The translations under genes and the position numbers were made by a program. Of a stretch of 8,256 nucleotides of DNA, positions 1-6,343 are shown in pieces. Every line of letters begins with the position of its first letter. Within the stretch, counting starts at the first letter, position 1. Below the pieces are notes generated by a model. The model made no database searches. It was not told the DNA's origin and saw only the letters and a list, made by a program, of their open reading frames with translations. Origin of the DNA: Bacillota bacterium (GTDB taxonomy: Bacteria; Bacillota; Bacilli; Alicyclobacillales; Alicyclobacillaceae); NCBI GenBank assembly GCA_021820805.1, contig JAKADF010000128.1, forward strand, positions 1 through 8,256, read 5' to 3'.

Positions 1-333
1 TTTGGATTTGAGTCTGGTAAGATCGCGATTATAAAAGATGGAAAGCTCTGTAAAGCTGTTTCTCAAGTCGAGCAAATTTCATTCAGCGGTCAGTATGCTG
101 TCCAGTGTGGTCAGCCAGTAACATTTATTACTGAGCGAGCTGTGTTTGTTCTGACTCCGGAAGGCGTTGTTTTAACTGAAATTGCACCAGGTGTCGATTT
201 GGAAAGAGATGTCCTTTCAAAAATGGGATTTCGACCTCTTATCCCGAAACCGCCCGTCATAATGGATCTGTCAATTTTCAAGCCTGAAAAAATAGGTTTA
301 AGTCTTTCTGGGCTGGAGGGGGTTGTGCAATGA
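1..333 (+). CDS. C-terminal part of a family I acyl-CoA transferase (YdiF / propionate CoA-transferase type)
   Basis: The frame is open from the first base, so only the last 110 residues of the gene are present and its start lies upstream. The run ITERAVFVLTPEGVVLTEIA, then PGVDLERDVLSKMGFRPLI and a closing M-D-x-x-I-F-x-P segment, match the C-terminus of the fused alpha-beta CoA transferases (acetate/propionate/3-ketoacid CoA-transferases, usually about 520 residues). These cytosolic enzymes move CoA between acyl-CoA and a free carboxylate through a glutamyl-CoA intermediate. The catalytic glutamate should lie in the missing part. The stop codon overlaps the start of the downstream crotonase (ATGA), so the two are probably translated together on one acyl-CoA pathway. 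The substrate is not deducible. A separate beta-subunit rather than a fused protein cannot be excluded from the tail alone. Confidence 0.85.
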   Translation, partial: FGFESGKIAIIKDGKLCKAVSQVEQISFSGQYAVQCGQPVTFITERAVFVLTPEGVVLTEIAPGVDLERDVLSKMGFRPLIPKPPVIMDLSIFKPEKIGLSLSGLEGVVQ

Positions 334-1094
334 CATATATCGAAACCGAGCTTTCAGAAGGCATTTTACTTGCAACGCTAACTCGTCCAGAAGCACTTAA
401 TGCTTTAAATCGAGTGTTGTTATCCGATATTAACGAGTTACTTGACGAAGCTGAATCTGATAATGCGGTTCGAGTACTCGTGCTGACGGGAGCAGGCCCA
501 AAAGCGTTCTGCGCTGGTGCTGACATATCAGAATTGAATGGGCTCACAGAAAACGAAGCTTATGAATTTATGAGATATGGACAATTGATTTTCAATCGAA
601 TTGGTAGTTTATCGAAGCCGGTTATAGCTGCAATCAATGGCTATGCACTCGGTGGGGGATGTGAACTTGCATTAGCATGTGATATTCGATTCGCTTCTAC
701 ATCCGCCAAAATAGGTCAACCTGAAATTAAGCTGGCTAATATTCCAGGCTGGGGAGGGACACAACGCCTTCCGCGAATTGTTGGAATGGCTAAAGCTATG
801 GAATATATTTTTTCTGGGGAACTCATGCCCGCTCATGATGCATTGCAATGTGGGTTGGTGAATCGTGTGTATGAACCCGCAGAACTCATTTCTAAGACAC
901 TTGAATATGCAAGAGTTGTTGCTTCTCATTCCGCTTTTGCATTAGCACGTGCGAAGAATGTGATTCAGGTTGGTCTTGAACGCGGTTTAGAATTCGGGCT
1001 AGAGATTGAAGCAAAAGGTGTTGGCGAATGTTGTACTACTGAGGAGCAACATGTCGCAGTTACCAACTTTTTGAATAAGCGATCTAAATCTTGA
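330..1094 (+). CDS. Enoyl-CoA hydratase / crotonase family protein
   Basis: This is a 254-residue protein of standard crotonase length, expected to hydrate 2-enoyl-CoA to 3-hydroxyacyl-CoA in the cytosol. The oxyanion-hole and CoA-binding motif A-F-C-A-G-A-D-I is at about residues 59-66. The two glutamates used by true hydratases are both present: Glu112 in GGGCELALACDI and Glu132 in GQPEIKLANIPGWGGTQRLP. That argues for hydratase chemistry rather than an isomerase or decarboxylase relative. A tryptophan stands where many hydratases have alanine or phenylalanine (I-P-G-W-G-G), which may shape the acyl pocket. The start is supported by GGAGGGGG at 315-322, 7 bases before ATG, and by the 4-base overlap with the CoA-transferase stop. 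Chain-length preference cannot be told. Other crotonase-fold activities remain possible. Confidence 0.92.
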   Translation: MTYIETELSEGILLATLTRPEALNALNRVLLSDINELLDEAESDNAVRVLVLTGAGPKAFCAGADISELNGLTENEAYEFMRYGQLIFNRIGSLSKPVIAAINGYALGGGCELALACDIRFASTSAKIGQPEIKLANIPGWGGTQRLPRIVGMAKAMEYIFSGELMPAHDALQCGLVNRVYEPAELISKTLEYARVVASHSAFALARAKNVIQVGLERGLEFGLEIEAKGVGECCTTEEQHVAVTNFLNKRSKS

Positions 1095-1178
1095 TTGAGG
1101 TATATTTCAACATTCTTTCTTTTTTTGAACAGTTCTCATAATAGGGTGTGTTTGAAATTCAAATTCATCATAATAACT

Positions 1179-1187
1179 GGAGGAGGA
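1179..1187 (+). promoter_or_regulatory. Strong ribosome binding site of the aldehyde dehydrogenase
   Basis: GGAGGAGGA lies 7 bases before the ATG at 1195 and fixes that start. It suggests strong translation. No convincing -35/-10 pair was found in the 100-base gap before the gene, so read-through from the crotonase cannot be excluded. Confidence 0.8.
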
Positions 1188-1194
1188 AGTCGGT

Positions 1195-2691
1195 ATGTCG
1201 ACAAGTATTACGTCCGTACGTGAATATCAGCTTTTAATAAATGGGGAGTGGAAGGCTGCAGAGTCTGGTGAAGTGATTGAGAGGAAATGTCCAGCAACCG
1301 GAGAGATTGTCTCGGTATTCGCCTCAGGTGGAGCTGCGGATATGTTACAGGCGGTAGCAGCCGCAAGGGAGGCATTTGACTATGGTGCATGGCCCAAGCT
1401 TCCTGGTCTAAAGCGATCTGAAGTGTTGCATAAGCTAGCCGATAAAATGCGTGAAAACCGCGACTTTTTGGCAAAGATTGAAGCTCTTGAAGTCGGAAAA
1501 AATATTCGCTTTGCAAAGGGCGACATTGACGGAGCAATTGGGCTTGTAGAATACGCTGCAGGGCTGGCAATGCAAATGCATGGAGAATCTTACACAAATC
1601 TTGGCGAAAGTTCTGCTGCAATGGTAGTGCGTGAACCTGTCGGTGTCGTTGGCATGATTGTTCCTTGGAATTTTCCAGCCCTTATCTTGTGTCAGAAGAT
1701 GCCGTTCGCTCTTGCGGCAGGATGTACAGCGGTTATCAAACCATCTGAATTTACTTCTGGTACAGCTGTTGAAATCTGTAAGATGGCTCAAGAGGTAGGA
1801 GTTCCAGATGGAGTTATTAACTTGGTTACAGGATATGGCCCAACAGCAGGGCAAGCATTGCTCGACTCTCCTGGCGTCGACCGAATCTCCTTCACCGGTT
1901 CTACCCGAACAGGCCGAACTGTGATTCAAAGTTCAGCAGCAGACTTTAAGCGTGTATCAGTAGAACTTGGCGGGAAATCACCAATTGTTGTTTTTGCTGA
2001 TGCAGATTTGGATGATGCGCTTGATGCAGTTATGTTTGGTGTATATGCCAATCAAGGAGAGGTTTGTTGTTCAACCGGACGTTTACTCATTGAAGAGAGT
2101 ATTGCAGATGAATTCCTCGCTAAGCTGGTAGCTCGAGTTAAAAAATTGAAGGTTGGAGAACCATTAGACGAGTCAGCAGATATTGGAGCGCTTATCCATC
2201 TAGATCATCTAAATAAAGTATTGAACTATATTGAAATCGGTAAAAAGGAAGGCGCCAAGCTGCTTACGGGCGGTCGTTATCTAGAAAATGAGTTTGGTGG
2301 TAAAGGCTTCTTCGTCGAACCAACCATTTTTGATAACGTGACTGGAAGCATGTGTTTGTTCCAAGAAGAGATTTTTGGCCCCGTTTTAACGGTAACACGG
2401 TTCAATACAGTTGAAGAGGCTATAGAAGCCGCAAATAACAGCGAATACGGCCTTGCTGGTTCAGTTTGGTCAAAGAATGTAGACAAAGTGATGACTGTCT
2501 CTCGTTCCTTGAAGTGTGGTACGGTTTGGGTCAACACAGTAATTGACGGAGCGCCACAGCTACCTTTCGGCGGATATAAGTCAAGTGGATATGGCAGAGA
2601 AATGGGAACTGTAGGTTTTGAAGAATTTACAGAGGTAAAAACAATTCAGTTTCAAATTGGAGCACGAAATCACTTCTTTAAAGAGCGTTGA
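1195..2691 (+). CDS. NAD(P)-dependent aldehyde dehydrogenase
   Basis: This is a full-length (498 residues) member of the classical aldehyde dehydrogenase superfamily, oxidising an aldehyde to a carboxylate in the cytosol. All key elements are visible: P-W-N-F-P with the oxyanion Asn159, the cofactor lysine in K-P-S-E (Lys182), F-T-G-S-T at 233-237, the general base Glu257 in V-E-L-G-G-K, the nucleophile Cys291 in N-Q-G-E-V-C-C, and E-E-I-F-G-P plus P-F-G-G-Y-K-x-S-G toward the C-terminus. The sequence around the nucleophile and V-N-T-V-I-D-G-A-P-Q-L-P-F-G-G resembles betaine-aldehyde, phenylacetaldehyde and general aliphatic dehydrogenases, but the substrate is not predictable. It sits between a CoA-transferase/crotonase pair and a GntR regulator, which suggests it feeds a carboxylate into CoA activation and beta-oxidation-like steps. 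A strong hairpin follows the gene. Confidence 0.93.
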   Translation: MSTSITSVREYQLLINGEWKAAESGEVIERKCPATGEIVSVFASGGAADMLQAVAAAREAFDYGAWPKLPGLKRSEVLHKLADKMRENRDFLAKIEALEVGKNIRFAKGDIDGAIGLVEYAAGLAMQMHGESYTNLGESSAAMVVREPVGVVGMIVPWNFPALILCQKMPFALAAGCTAVIKPSEFTSGTAVEICKMAQEVGVPDGVINLVTGYGPTAGQALLDSPGVDRISFTGSTRTGRTVIQSSAADFKRVSVELGGKSPIVVFADADLDDALDAVMFGVYANQGEVCCSTGRLLIEESIADEFLAKLVARVKKLKVGEPLDESADIGALIHLDHLNKVLNYIEIGKKEGAKLLTGGRYLENEFGGKGFFVEPTIFDNVTGSMCLFQEEIFGPVLTVTRFNTVEEAIEAANNSEYGLAGSVWSKNVDKVMTVSRSLKCGTVWVNTVIDGAPQLPFGGYKSSGYGREMGTVGFEEFTEVKTIQFQIGARNHFFKER

Positions 2692-2737
2692 TGACATTTG
2701 AAAGTTTAGTTATTGTTTGATGAAATTCCGTCTAAGT

Positions 2738-2796
2738 CGAACCAAACTATCCTCCCAGGAATATCAAACGTTTTGGGAGGATAGCTAACTGGTTCG
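2738..2796 (+). other. Long two-part hairpin downstream of the aldehyde dehydrogenase
   Basis: CTATCCTCCCA at 2747-2757 pairs perfectly with TGGGAGGATAG at 2774-2784 (11 bp). Three more pairs, two of them G-U, can extend the inner stem. Outside an AA/CTAAC internal loop, CGAACCA at 2738-2744 pairs perfectly with TGGTTCG at 2790-2796. No T-run follows on either strand, so it is not a canonical intrinsic terminator. It could still end or stabilise the upstream transcript, or be a processed or protein-bound RNA element. Confidence 0.75.
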
Positions 2797-2830
2797 TCAG
2801 GGTAAAATATTAAATACTGTAAAATATTAA

Positions 2831-2859
2831 TTGACGCAACAGTTACCTGCCATTACAAT
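2831..2859 (+). promoter_or_regulatory. Sigma-A-type promoter of the GntR regulator
   Basis: A -35 box TTGACG (2831-2836) and a -10 box TACAAT (2854-2859) are separated by 17 bases, a near-ideal housekeeping promoter. Two copies of GTAAAATATTAA lie directly upstream (2802-2813 and 2819-2830), and a palindrome begins at the end of the -10 box. Confidence 0.7.
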
Positions 2860-2869
2860 GTAATTACAT
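2858..2869. promoter_or_regulatory. Candidate GntR autoregulatory operator
   Basis: ATGTAATTACAT is a perfect 12-bp palindrome that overlaps the last two bases of the -10 box. It also overlaps a second inverted repeat, ATTAC-AAT-GTAAT (2852-2864). A GT-N4-AC core is the kind of site GntR-family repressors often bind. The position would block transcription of the regulator's own gene. That the adjacent GntR protein binds it is inference. Confidence 0.5.
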
Positions 2870-2922
2870 CATTATGATTTCGGCAATAGGAATAAAGAGT
2901 TACTTAAAGGGGGTGTGGAGAT

Positions 2923-3714
2923 TTGTTAGATACTCCCCATATTGATAAGTCGAGCCCAGTTCCTTTATACCATCAGCTTCGTATGCTCATTGAGCATCAT
3001 ATTCGTGAAGGTGTATATAAGCCAGGCGATCCGGTTCCCGGTGAGAATGATTTGTGTAGCCATTATGATGTGAGTCGGACTACAGTACGGCAAACAATTC
3101 GCGAGATGATAAAAGATGGTATTTTATATCGTCAGGAAAAACGAGGCCGACCATTGGTGGCACCGATTGTTGTCCGACAAAGTCTCATGAGGCTCCGGGG
3201 ATTTTTTACTGAAGGGATGCTAACTGCGAAATTAACACCGAGCACAGAAGTTATTTCAGTCAAGAAGCGGGAGTTTCCAGAAGTAGCGGAAAAAATGGGC
3301 ATAGAATCAAAAACGTTGTTTCATTGTATAGAGCGAATTCATTACGGTGATAGCCTACCGTTAGCACTTCAAACTTCATATATACCTGAAACTGTTTGCA
3401 GTGATTTACTAGAAAAGAACCTAGAAGGGTCACTATTCACCCATATAGAGTATGGTTATGGCCGTCCAATTGTCAAAGCTAAACAGATCATAGAAATTCG
3501 ACATTCGGATAATCGTGTTCGTGATATGTTAAAGTTACCACATCGACTACCGATGTACAAGGTAGAGCGAATTTCATATACAGACGACGGTAAAGCTGTG
3601 GAATATTTCGAGTGCTTATTGCGTGGAGACCGCTATGAGTTTGAGATGGAGTTGGACTGGGAGGTATCTCGGCGCAAACTTGGAATTGAACCAGTTGTTG
3701 GGCAAATTCGTTAA
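2923..3714 (+). CDS. GntR-family transcriptional regulator, HutC subfamily (UTRA domain)
   Basis: This 263-residue DNA-binding regulator has two domains. The N-terminal winged helix-turn-helix (about residues 8-80) begins with the typical P-L-Y-H-Q-L and P-G-D-x-x-P-G-E-N-D-L and has the recognition helix V-S-R-T-T-V-R-Q-T-I-R-E. The C-terminal part (about 95-250) has the UTRA effector-domain pattern, including F-x-C-I-E-R-I-H and a late P-M-Y-K-V-E-R-I-S-Y-T-D-D-G-K-A-V-E-Y. The usual G-K-G-T-F-V at the wing is replaced by E-K-R-G-R-P-L-V. The TTG start is supported by AAAGGGGGTG at 2906-2915, 7 bases upstream. The next methionine lies inside the DNA-binding domain and would destroy it. It has its own promoter and terminator, so it is monocistronic. 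It probably controls itself and the preceding acyl-CoA/aldehyde genes. The effector is unknown. Confidence 0.92.
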   Translation: MLDTPHIDKSSPVPLYHQLRMLIEHHIREGVYKPGDPVPGENDLCSHYDVSRTTVRQTIREMIKDGILYRQEKRGRPLVAPIVVRQSLMRLRGFFTEGMLTAKLTPSTEVISVKKREFPEVAEKMGIESKTLFHCIERIHYGDSLPLALQTSYIPETVCSDLLEKNLEGSLFTHIEYGYGRPIVKAKQIIEIRHSDNRVRDMLKLPHRLPMYKVERISYTDDGKAVEYFECLLRGDRYEFEMELDWEVSRRKLGIEPVVGQIR

Positions 3715-3733
3715 ACTGGAGTAAAAATTTATC

Positions 3734-3764
3734 GCCCTGAATGGTAGAGATTCAGGGCTTTTCT
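3734..3764 (+). terminator. Intrinsic terminator after the GntR gene
   Basis: GCCCTGAAT (3734-3742) pairs perfectly with ATTCAGGGC (3750-3758) around a 7-base loop, and TTTTCT follows. It lies 17 bases after the GntR stop codon and marks the boundary between the two modules. Confidence 0.93.
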
Positions 3765-3852
3765 ACGTTTAAACTAGAGGGTAAATGAAAGCCTATACCA
3801 TTAATAGTTCAATTTTTATTTCGGAATAAGTATCATACGGTAAGCTGATTGT

Positions 3853-3880
3853 TTGACAATAGTTCCGAATATTTTAAAAT
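3853..3880 (+). promoter_or_regulatory. Sigma-A-type promoter of the HpsN-like operon
   Basis: A consensus -35 box TTGACA (3853-3858) is followed after 16 bases by TAAAAT (3875-3880). Transcription should begin near 3887. The -10 box lies inside an 18-bp perfect palindrome (3867-3884), and a 28-bp palindrome starts about 5 bases after the predicted start, as expected for a tightly regulated promoter. Confidence 0.75.
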
Positions 3881-3884
3881 ATTC
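3867..3884. promoter_or_regulatory. 18-bp perfect palindrome over the -10 box
   Basis: GAATATTTT (3867-3875) is followed directly by its reverse complement (3876-3884), and the TAAAAT -10 box lies within it. It could be a second regulator site or simply an AT-rich melting region that happens to be symmetrical. Its TAAAATATT core also occurs twice upstream of the GntR promoter. Confidence 0.45.
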
Positions 3885-3891
3885 ATCAGAA

Positions 3892-3919
3892 GTATAATTG
3901 CATACGTATGCAATTATAC
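3892..3919. promoter_or_regulatory. 28-bp perfect palindrome, probable LacI-family operator
   Basis: The half-site GTATAATTGCATAC (3892-3905) is followed without spacer by its exact reverse complement (3906-3919). The core TTGCATACGTATGCAA is centred on CG, the geometry typical of LacI-family operators. It matches the CcpA cre consensus at only about 10 of 14 positions, so a dedicated repressor is more likely than CcpA. It lies between the predicted transcription start and the ribosome binding site of the HpsN-like gene. A LacI-type regulator is the second gene of the same operon and is the natural candidate to bind it. Confidence 0.75.
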
Positions 3920-3939
3920 AAAAGGAGAGTGAGAATAGA

Positions 3940-5220
3940 ATGGCACGTTTTTTTAAACAAGGGCAAAGCAGAGAAAAGGTAAGGCAAACGGATAATCAAG
4001 TTTCACAAACTGTAAAGAGCATTTTAGAAGATGTAGAAGAACGTAAAGACGCAGCAGTCCGCGAACTTTCCGCAAAATTTGATAAGTGGAAACCCCAGTC
4101 TTTCAGATTATCAGCTGATGAAATAAAGCAAATCATTGCACGTGTGCCCCAAAGTACGCAGGAGGATATCAAATTTGCCCAAGCGCAAGTTCGGCGATTT
4201 GCGGAAGTACAAAGATCTGCCTTGCAGGATGTTGAAGTAGAAACGATTCCTGGCGTTACACTTGGCCATAAGAATATCCCGGTTAACAGTGTTGGATGTT
4301 ACGTTCCAGGCGGCAGGTATCCGATGGTAGCATCCGCACATATGAGCGTGTTAACAGCGAAAGTTGCGGGCGTGAAGCGTGTTGCAGCTTGTACGCCGCC
4401 GATTAAAGGTGAAATACCTGCCGCAACAGTAGCAGCCATGGCGTTTGCAGGTGCAGATGAGATTTACATATTAGGGGGCGTTCAAGCAATTGCTGCAATG
4501 GCCCTGGGAACGGAAACCATTGCACCAGTCGACATGCTCATTGGTCCTGGAAATGCATATGTAGCAGAGGCCAAAAGACAGTTGTACGGGCGAGTAGGAA
4601 TCGACCTTTTTGCAGGTCCGACAGAAATCCTGGTCATTGCCGATGAAACTGCAGATGCAGAAATGGTTGCTTGTGACCTGCTTGGTCAATCGGAACATGG
4701 TCCAACATCACCAGCAGCTTTAATCACGACATCTGAGGAACTTGCACGCGGTACGCTTTTAGAAATCGAAAGACAGCTAGAAACACTAGAAACAGCTGAT
4801 GTTGCGGGTAAGGCATGGGCTGACAATGGACTCATTGTCTTAGTAGACAGTGTTGAAGAAGCTGTTATTGAAGCAGATAAACTTGCATATGAACATGTTG
4901 AAGTTATCACGAAAAACCCTCGTTATTTCTTAGAACATATGACGAATTACGGTGCACTGTTCCTGGGACCGGAAACGAACGTAGCTTACGGCGATAAAGT
5001 AATTGGCACGAATCATATTCTGCCAACGAAGGGTGCTGCAAGATACACCGGAGGGCTGTGGGTTGGTAAGTTCCTGAAAACATGCTCGTATCAAACGTGT
5101 ACAGAGGAAGCAAGTGCGTACATTGGAGAATATGCAGCGAGACTTTGCGATTTAGAGAACTTTGCCGGACACCGTGAACAGGCGGCATTGCGTGTTCGTC
5201 GTTATGGAAAACAGCATTAA
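3940..5220 (+). CDS. hpsN: HpsN-type sulfopropanediol 3-dehydrogenase (histidinol dehydrogenase superfamily)
   Basis: The predicted protein has 426 residues and should be a cytosolic, zinc- and NAD-dependent enzyme. HpsN oxidises (R)-2,3-dihydroxypropane-1-sulfonate in two steps to (R)-sulfolactate. The histidinol dehydrogenase catalytic set is conserved: likely zinc ligands Gln250 and His253 (G-Q-S-E-H), Asp352 and His411, and the catalytic pair Glu318-His319. Where HisD has YVPGGTAxYPSSVLMN, this protein reads [16 protein letters not shown] (residues 121-136). It also has [12 protein letters not shown] and the ending A-G-H-x-E-Q-A-x-x-R-V-R-R-Y, which fit HpsN as I know the family. The ATG at 3940 is preferred because AAAGGAGAG (3921-3929) precedes it. 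An upstream TTG at 3898 would lie inside the operator palindrome. No his genes surround it. A related non-sulfonated diol as substrate cannot be excluded. Confidence 0.83.
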   Translation: MARFFKQGQSREKVRQTDNQVSQTVKSILEDVEERKDAAVRELSAKFDKWKPQSFRLSADEIKQIIARVPQSTQEDIKFAQAQVRRFAEVQRSALQDVEVETIPGVTLGHKNIPVNSVGCYVPGGRYPMVASAHMSVLTAKVAGVKRVAACTPPIKGEIPAATVAAMAFAGADEIYILGGVQAIAAMALGTETIAPVDMLIGPGNAYVAEAKRQLYGRVGIDLFAGPTEILVIADETADAEMVACDLLGQSEHGPTSPAALITTSEELARGTLLEIERQLETLETADVAGKAWADNGLIVLVDSVEEAVIEADKLAYEHVEVITKNPRYFLEHMTNYGALFLGPETNVAYGDKVIGTNHILPTKGAARYTGGLWVGKFLKTCSYQTCTEEASAYIGEYAARLCDLENFAGHREQAALRVRRYGKQH

Positions 5221-5251
5221 GACAATGTGTTTATTGATTTAGGTGACAGAC

Positions 5252-6292
5252 GTGACAAAGGATAATGAGAATAAATCACGCTATGCAGGCCGCAAACGGG
5301 TTACCGCGTCCGACATTGCTAAAGTACTTGGTATTAATCAATCGACAGTTTCGAGAGCTTTTAGTAATAAATCGGTATCTCCCAAAAAAAGAGAGCTTAT
5401 ATTGCAAACGGCACAAAAACTTGGCTACAGACCGAACGGAATTGCAAGGGGACTTATTACTGGCAAGTCTAAAATGATAGGGTTAATCACATCAGATATT
5501 AAAAACCCATTTTACCCTGATATCATTGAGAGGTTTACCAACTTACTTAGAGAAAAAGGGTATTATGTACTGTTTGTTAACTCTTTGCAGGGCGACATTG
5601 GAAGTGATGATATTGCGCCATTTATGGAATACGAAATGGAAGGCATCATTTCAGTCGCCGCTCATCTGTCTTCTTCAATTGTTACCAGGCTCAAGGATTC
5701 GGGATTTCCGGTTGTTTTGTTCAATCGTTATATAGGGAATTCGGGTTGCTCTGCTGTTAGTTGTGACAATATTCAAGGTGGGCAAATGGTTGCAGATTTA
5801 TTCGTCAAAACGATGCATCAGAGACTTGCGTTTGTATCGGGGAGCCCGGATACATCTACAAGTCGTGATCGGGAAAAGGGATTTAAACAGAGACTGTCTC
5901 AGTACTCATATCCTGATCCCCGTGTAATATGCGGCTATTATACGTACGAAGGCGGGTACAATGCAGCAATGCAATTATTGCGCTCGGATTCACCGCCAAA
6001 TGGCGTGTTTTGTTCGAACGACATTATGGCATTAGGGTTTCTTGATGCGGCGCGACATCTTGGTGTGCGTGTACCTGATGAAGTTTCGGTAGTTGGATTT
6101 GATGACATTCCTTTGGCTGCATGGAAAGCGTATTCACTAACTACAGTCAGGCAGCCCGTAAACAAAATGGTTAATGTTGCTATTGGAAAACTGCTTCAAG
6201 AAATTAAGGGGCTGTCCAGCGAACCGTCAATTGATTTTATTCAAGGTGAACTCATTTTGCGAGATACGGTAAAAGATTACAGCAAAACTTGA
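5252..6292 (+). CDS. LacI-family transcriptional regulator
   Basis: This 346-residue repressor-type protein has a LacI helix-turn-helix at residues 17-43 (VTASDIAKVLGINQSTVSRA), followed by the hinge region L-G-Y-R-P-N-G-I-A-R-G-L. A periplasmic-binding-protein-like effector domain follows, beginning I-G-L-I-T-S-D-I-K-N-P-F-Y and including G-V-F-C-S-N-D-I-M-A-L-G and V-S-V-V-G-F-D-D-I-P. The GTG at 5252 is chosen because AGGTGA (5241-5246) sits 5 bases before it at ideal alignment to the 16S tail. An in-frame GTG at 5243 would add three residues but overlaps that site. It is the second gene of the operon, 31 bases after the HpsN-like stop, so it is probably autoregulated through the 28-bp palindrome at 3892-3919. 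The inducer is probably the pathway substrate or an intermediate, which is inference. Confidence 0.93.
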   Translation: MTKDNENKSRYAGRKRVTASDIAKVLGINQSTVSRAFSNKSVSPKKRELILQTAQKLGYRPNGIARGLITGKSKMIGLITSDIKNPFYPDIIERFTNLLREKGYYVLFVNSLQGDIGSDDIAPFMEYEMEGIISVAAHLSSSIVTRLKDSGFPVVLFNRYIGNSGCSAVSCDNIQGGQMVADLFVKTMHQRLAFVSGSPDTSTSRDREKGFKQRLSQYSYPDPRVICGYYTYEGGYNAAMQLLRSDSPPNGVFCSNDIMALGFLDAARHLGVRVPDEVSVVGFDDIPLAAWKAYSLTTVRQPVNKMVNVAIGKLLQEIKGLSSEPSIDFIQGELILRDTVKDYSKT

Positions 6293-6343
6293 ATTGCAGC
6301 ACTAAGTCTACAAACTTCCATCTGGAGAGAGAAGGAGAATGAA

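Noticed and set aside
278..547. Ser/Ala-rich minus-strand open frame across the CoA-transferase/crotonase junction
   Set aside because: It overlaps two convincing genes with a coupled start and has low-complexity composition typical of antisense frames.
1435..1929. 164-residue minus-strand open frame inside the aldehyde dehydrogenase gene
   Set aside because: It is fully antisense to a well-supported gene, its translation shows no recognisable domain, and it is a composition shadow.
3787..3800. Possible CcpA cre site (TGAAAGCCTATACC)
   Set aside because: It lacks the central CG and has at least three mismatches to the cre consensus.
3893..3898. TATAAT as the -10 box of the hpsN-like promoter
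   Set aside because: It is part of the palindrome arm, and the TTGACA box would be 34 bases away. TAAAAT at 3875 gives a normal 16-base spacer.
3898..3939. Upstream in-frame TTG start giving the HpsN-like protein 14 extra residues
   Set aside because: It lies inside the 28-bp palindrome with no ribosome binding site before it, whereas AAAGGAGAG precedes the ATG at 3940, where homology begins.
3940..5220. Histidinol dehydrogenase (hisD) of histidine biosynthesis
   Set aside because: No his genes are nearby, the substrate-loop sequence differs from HisD, and the gene is preceded by a repressor-type operator and followed by a catabolic-style regulator.
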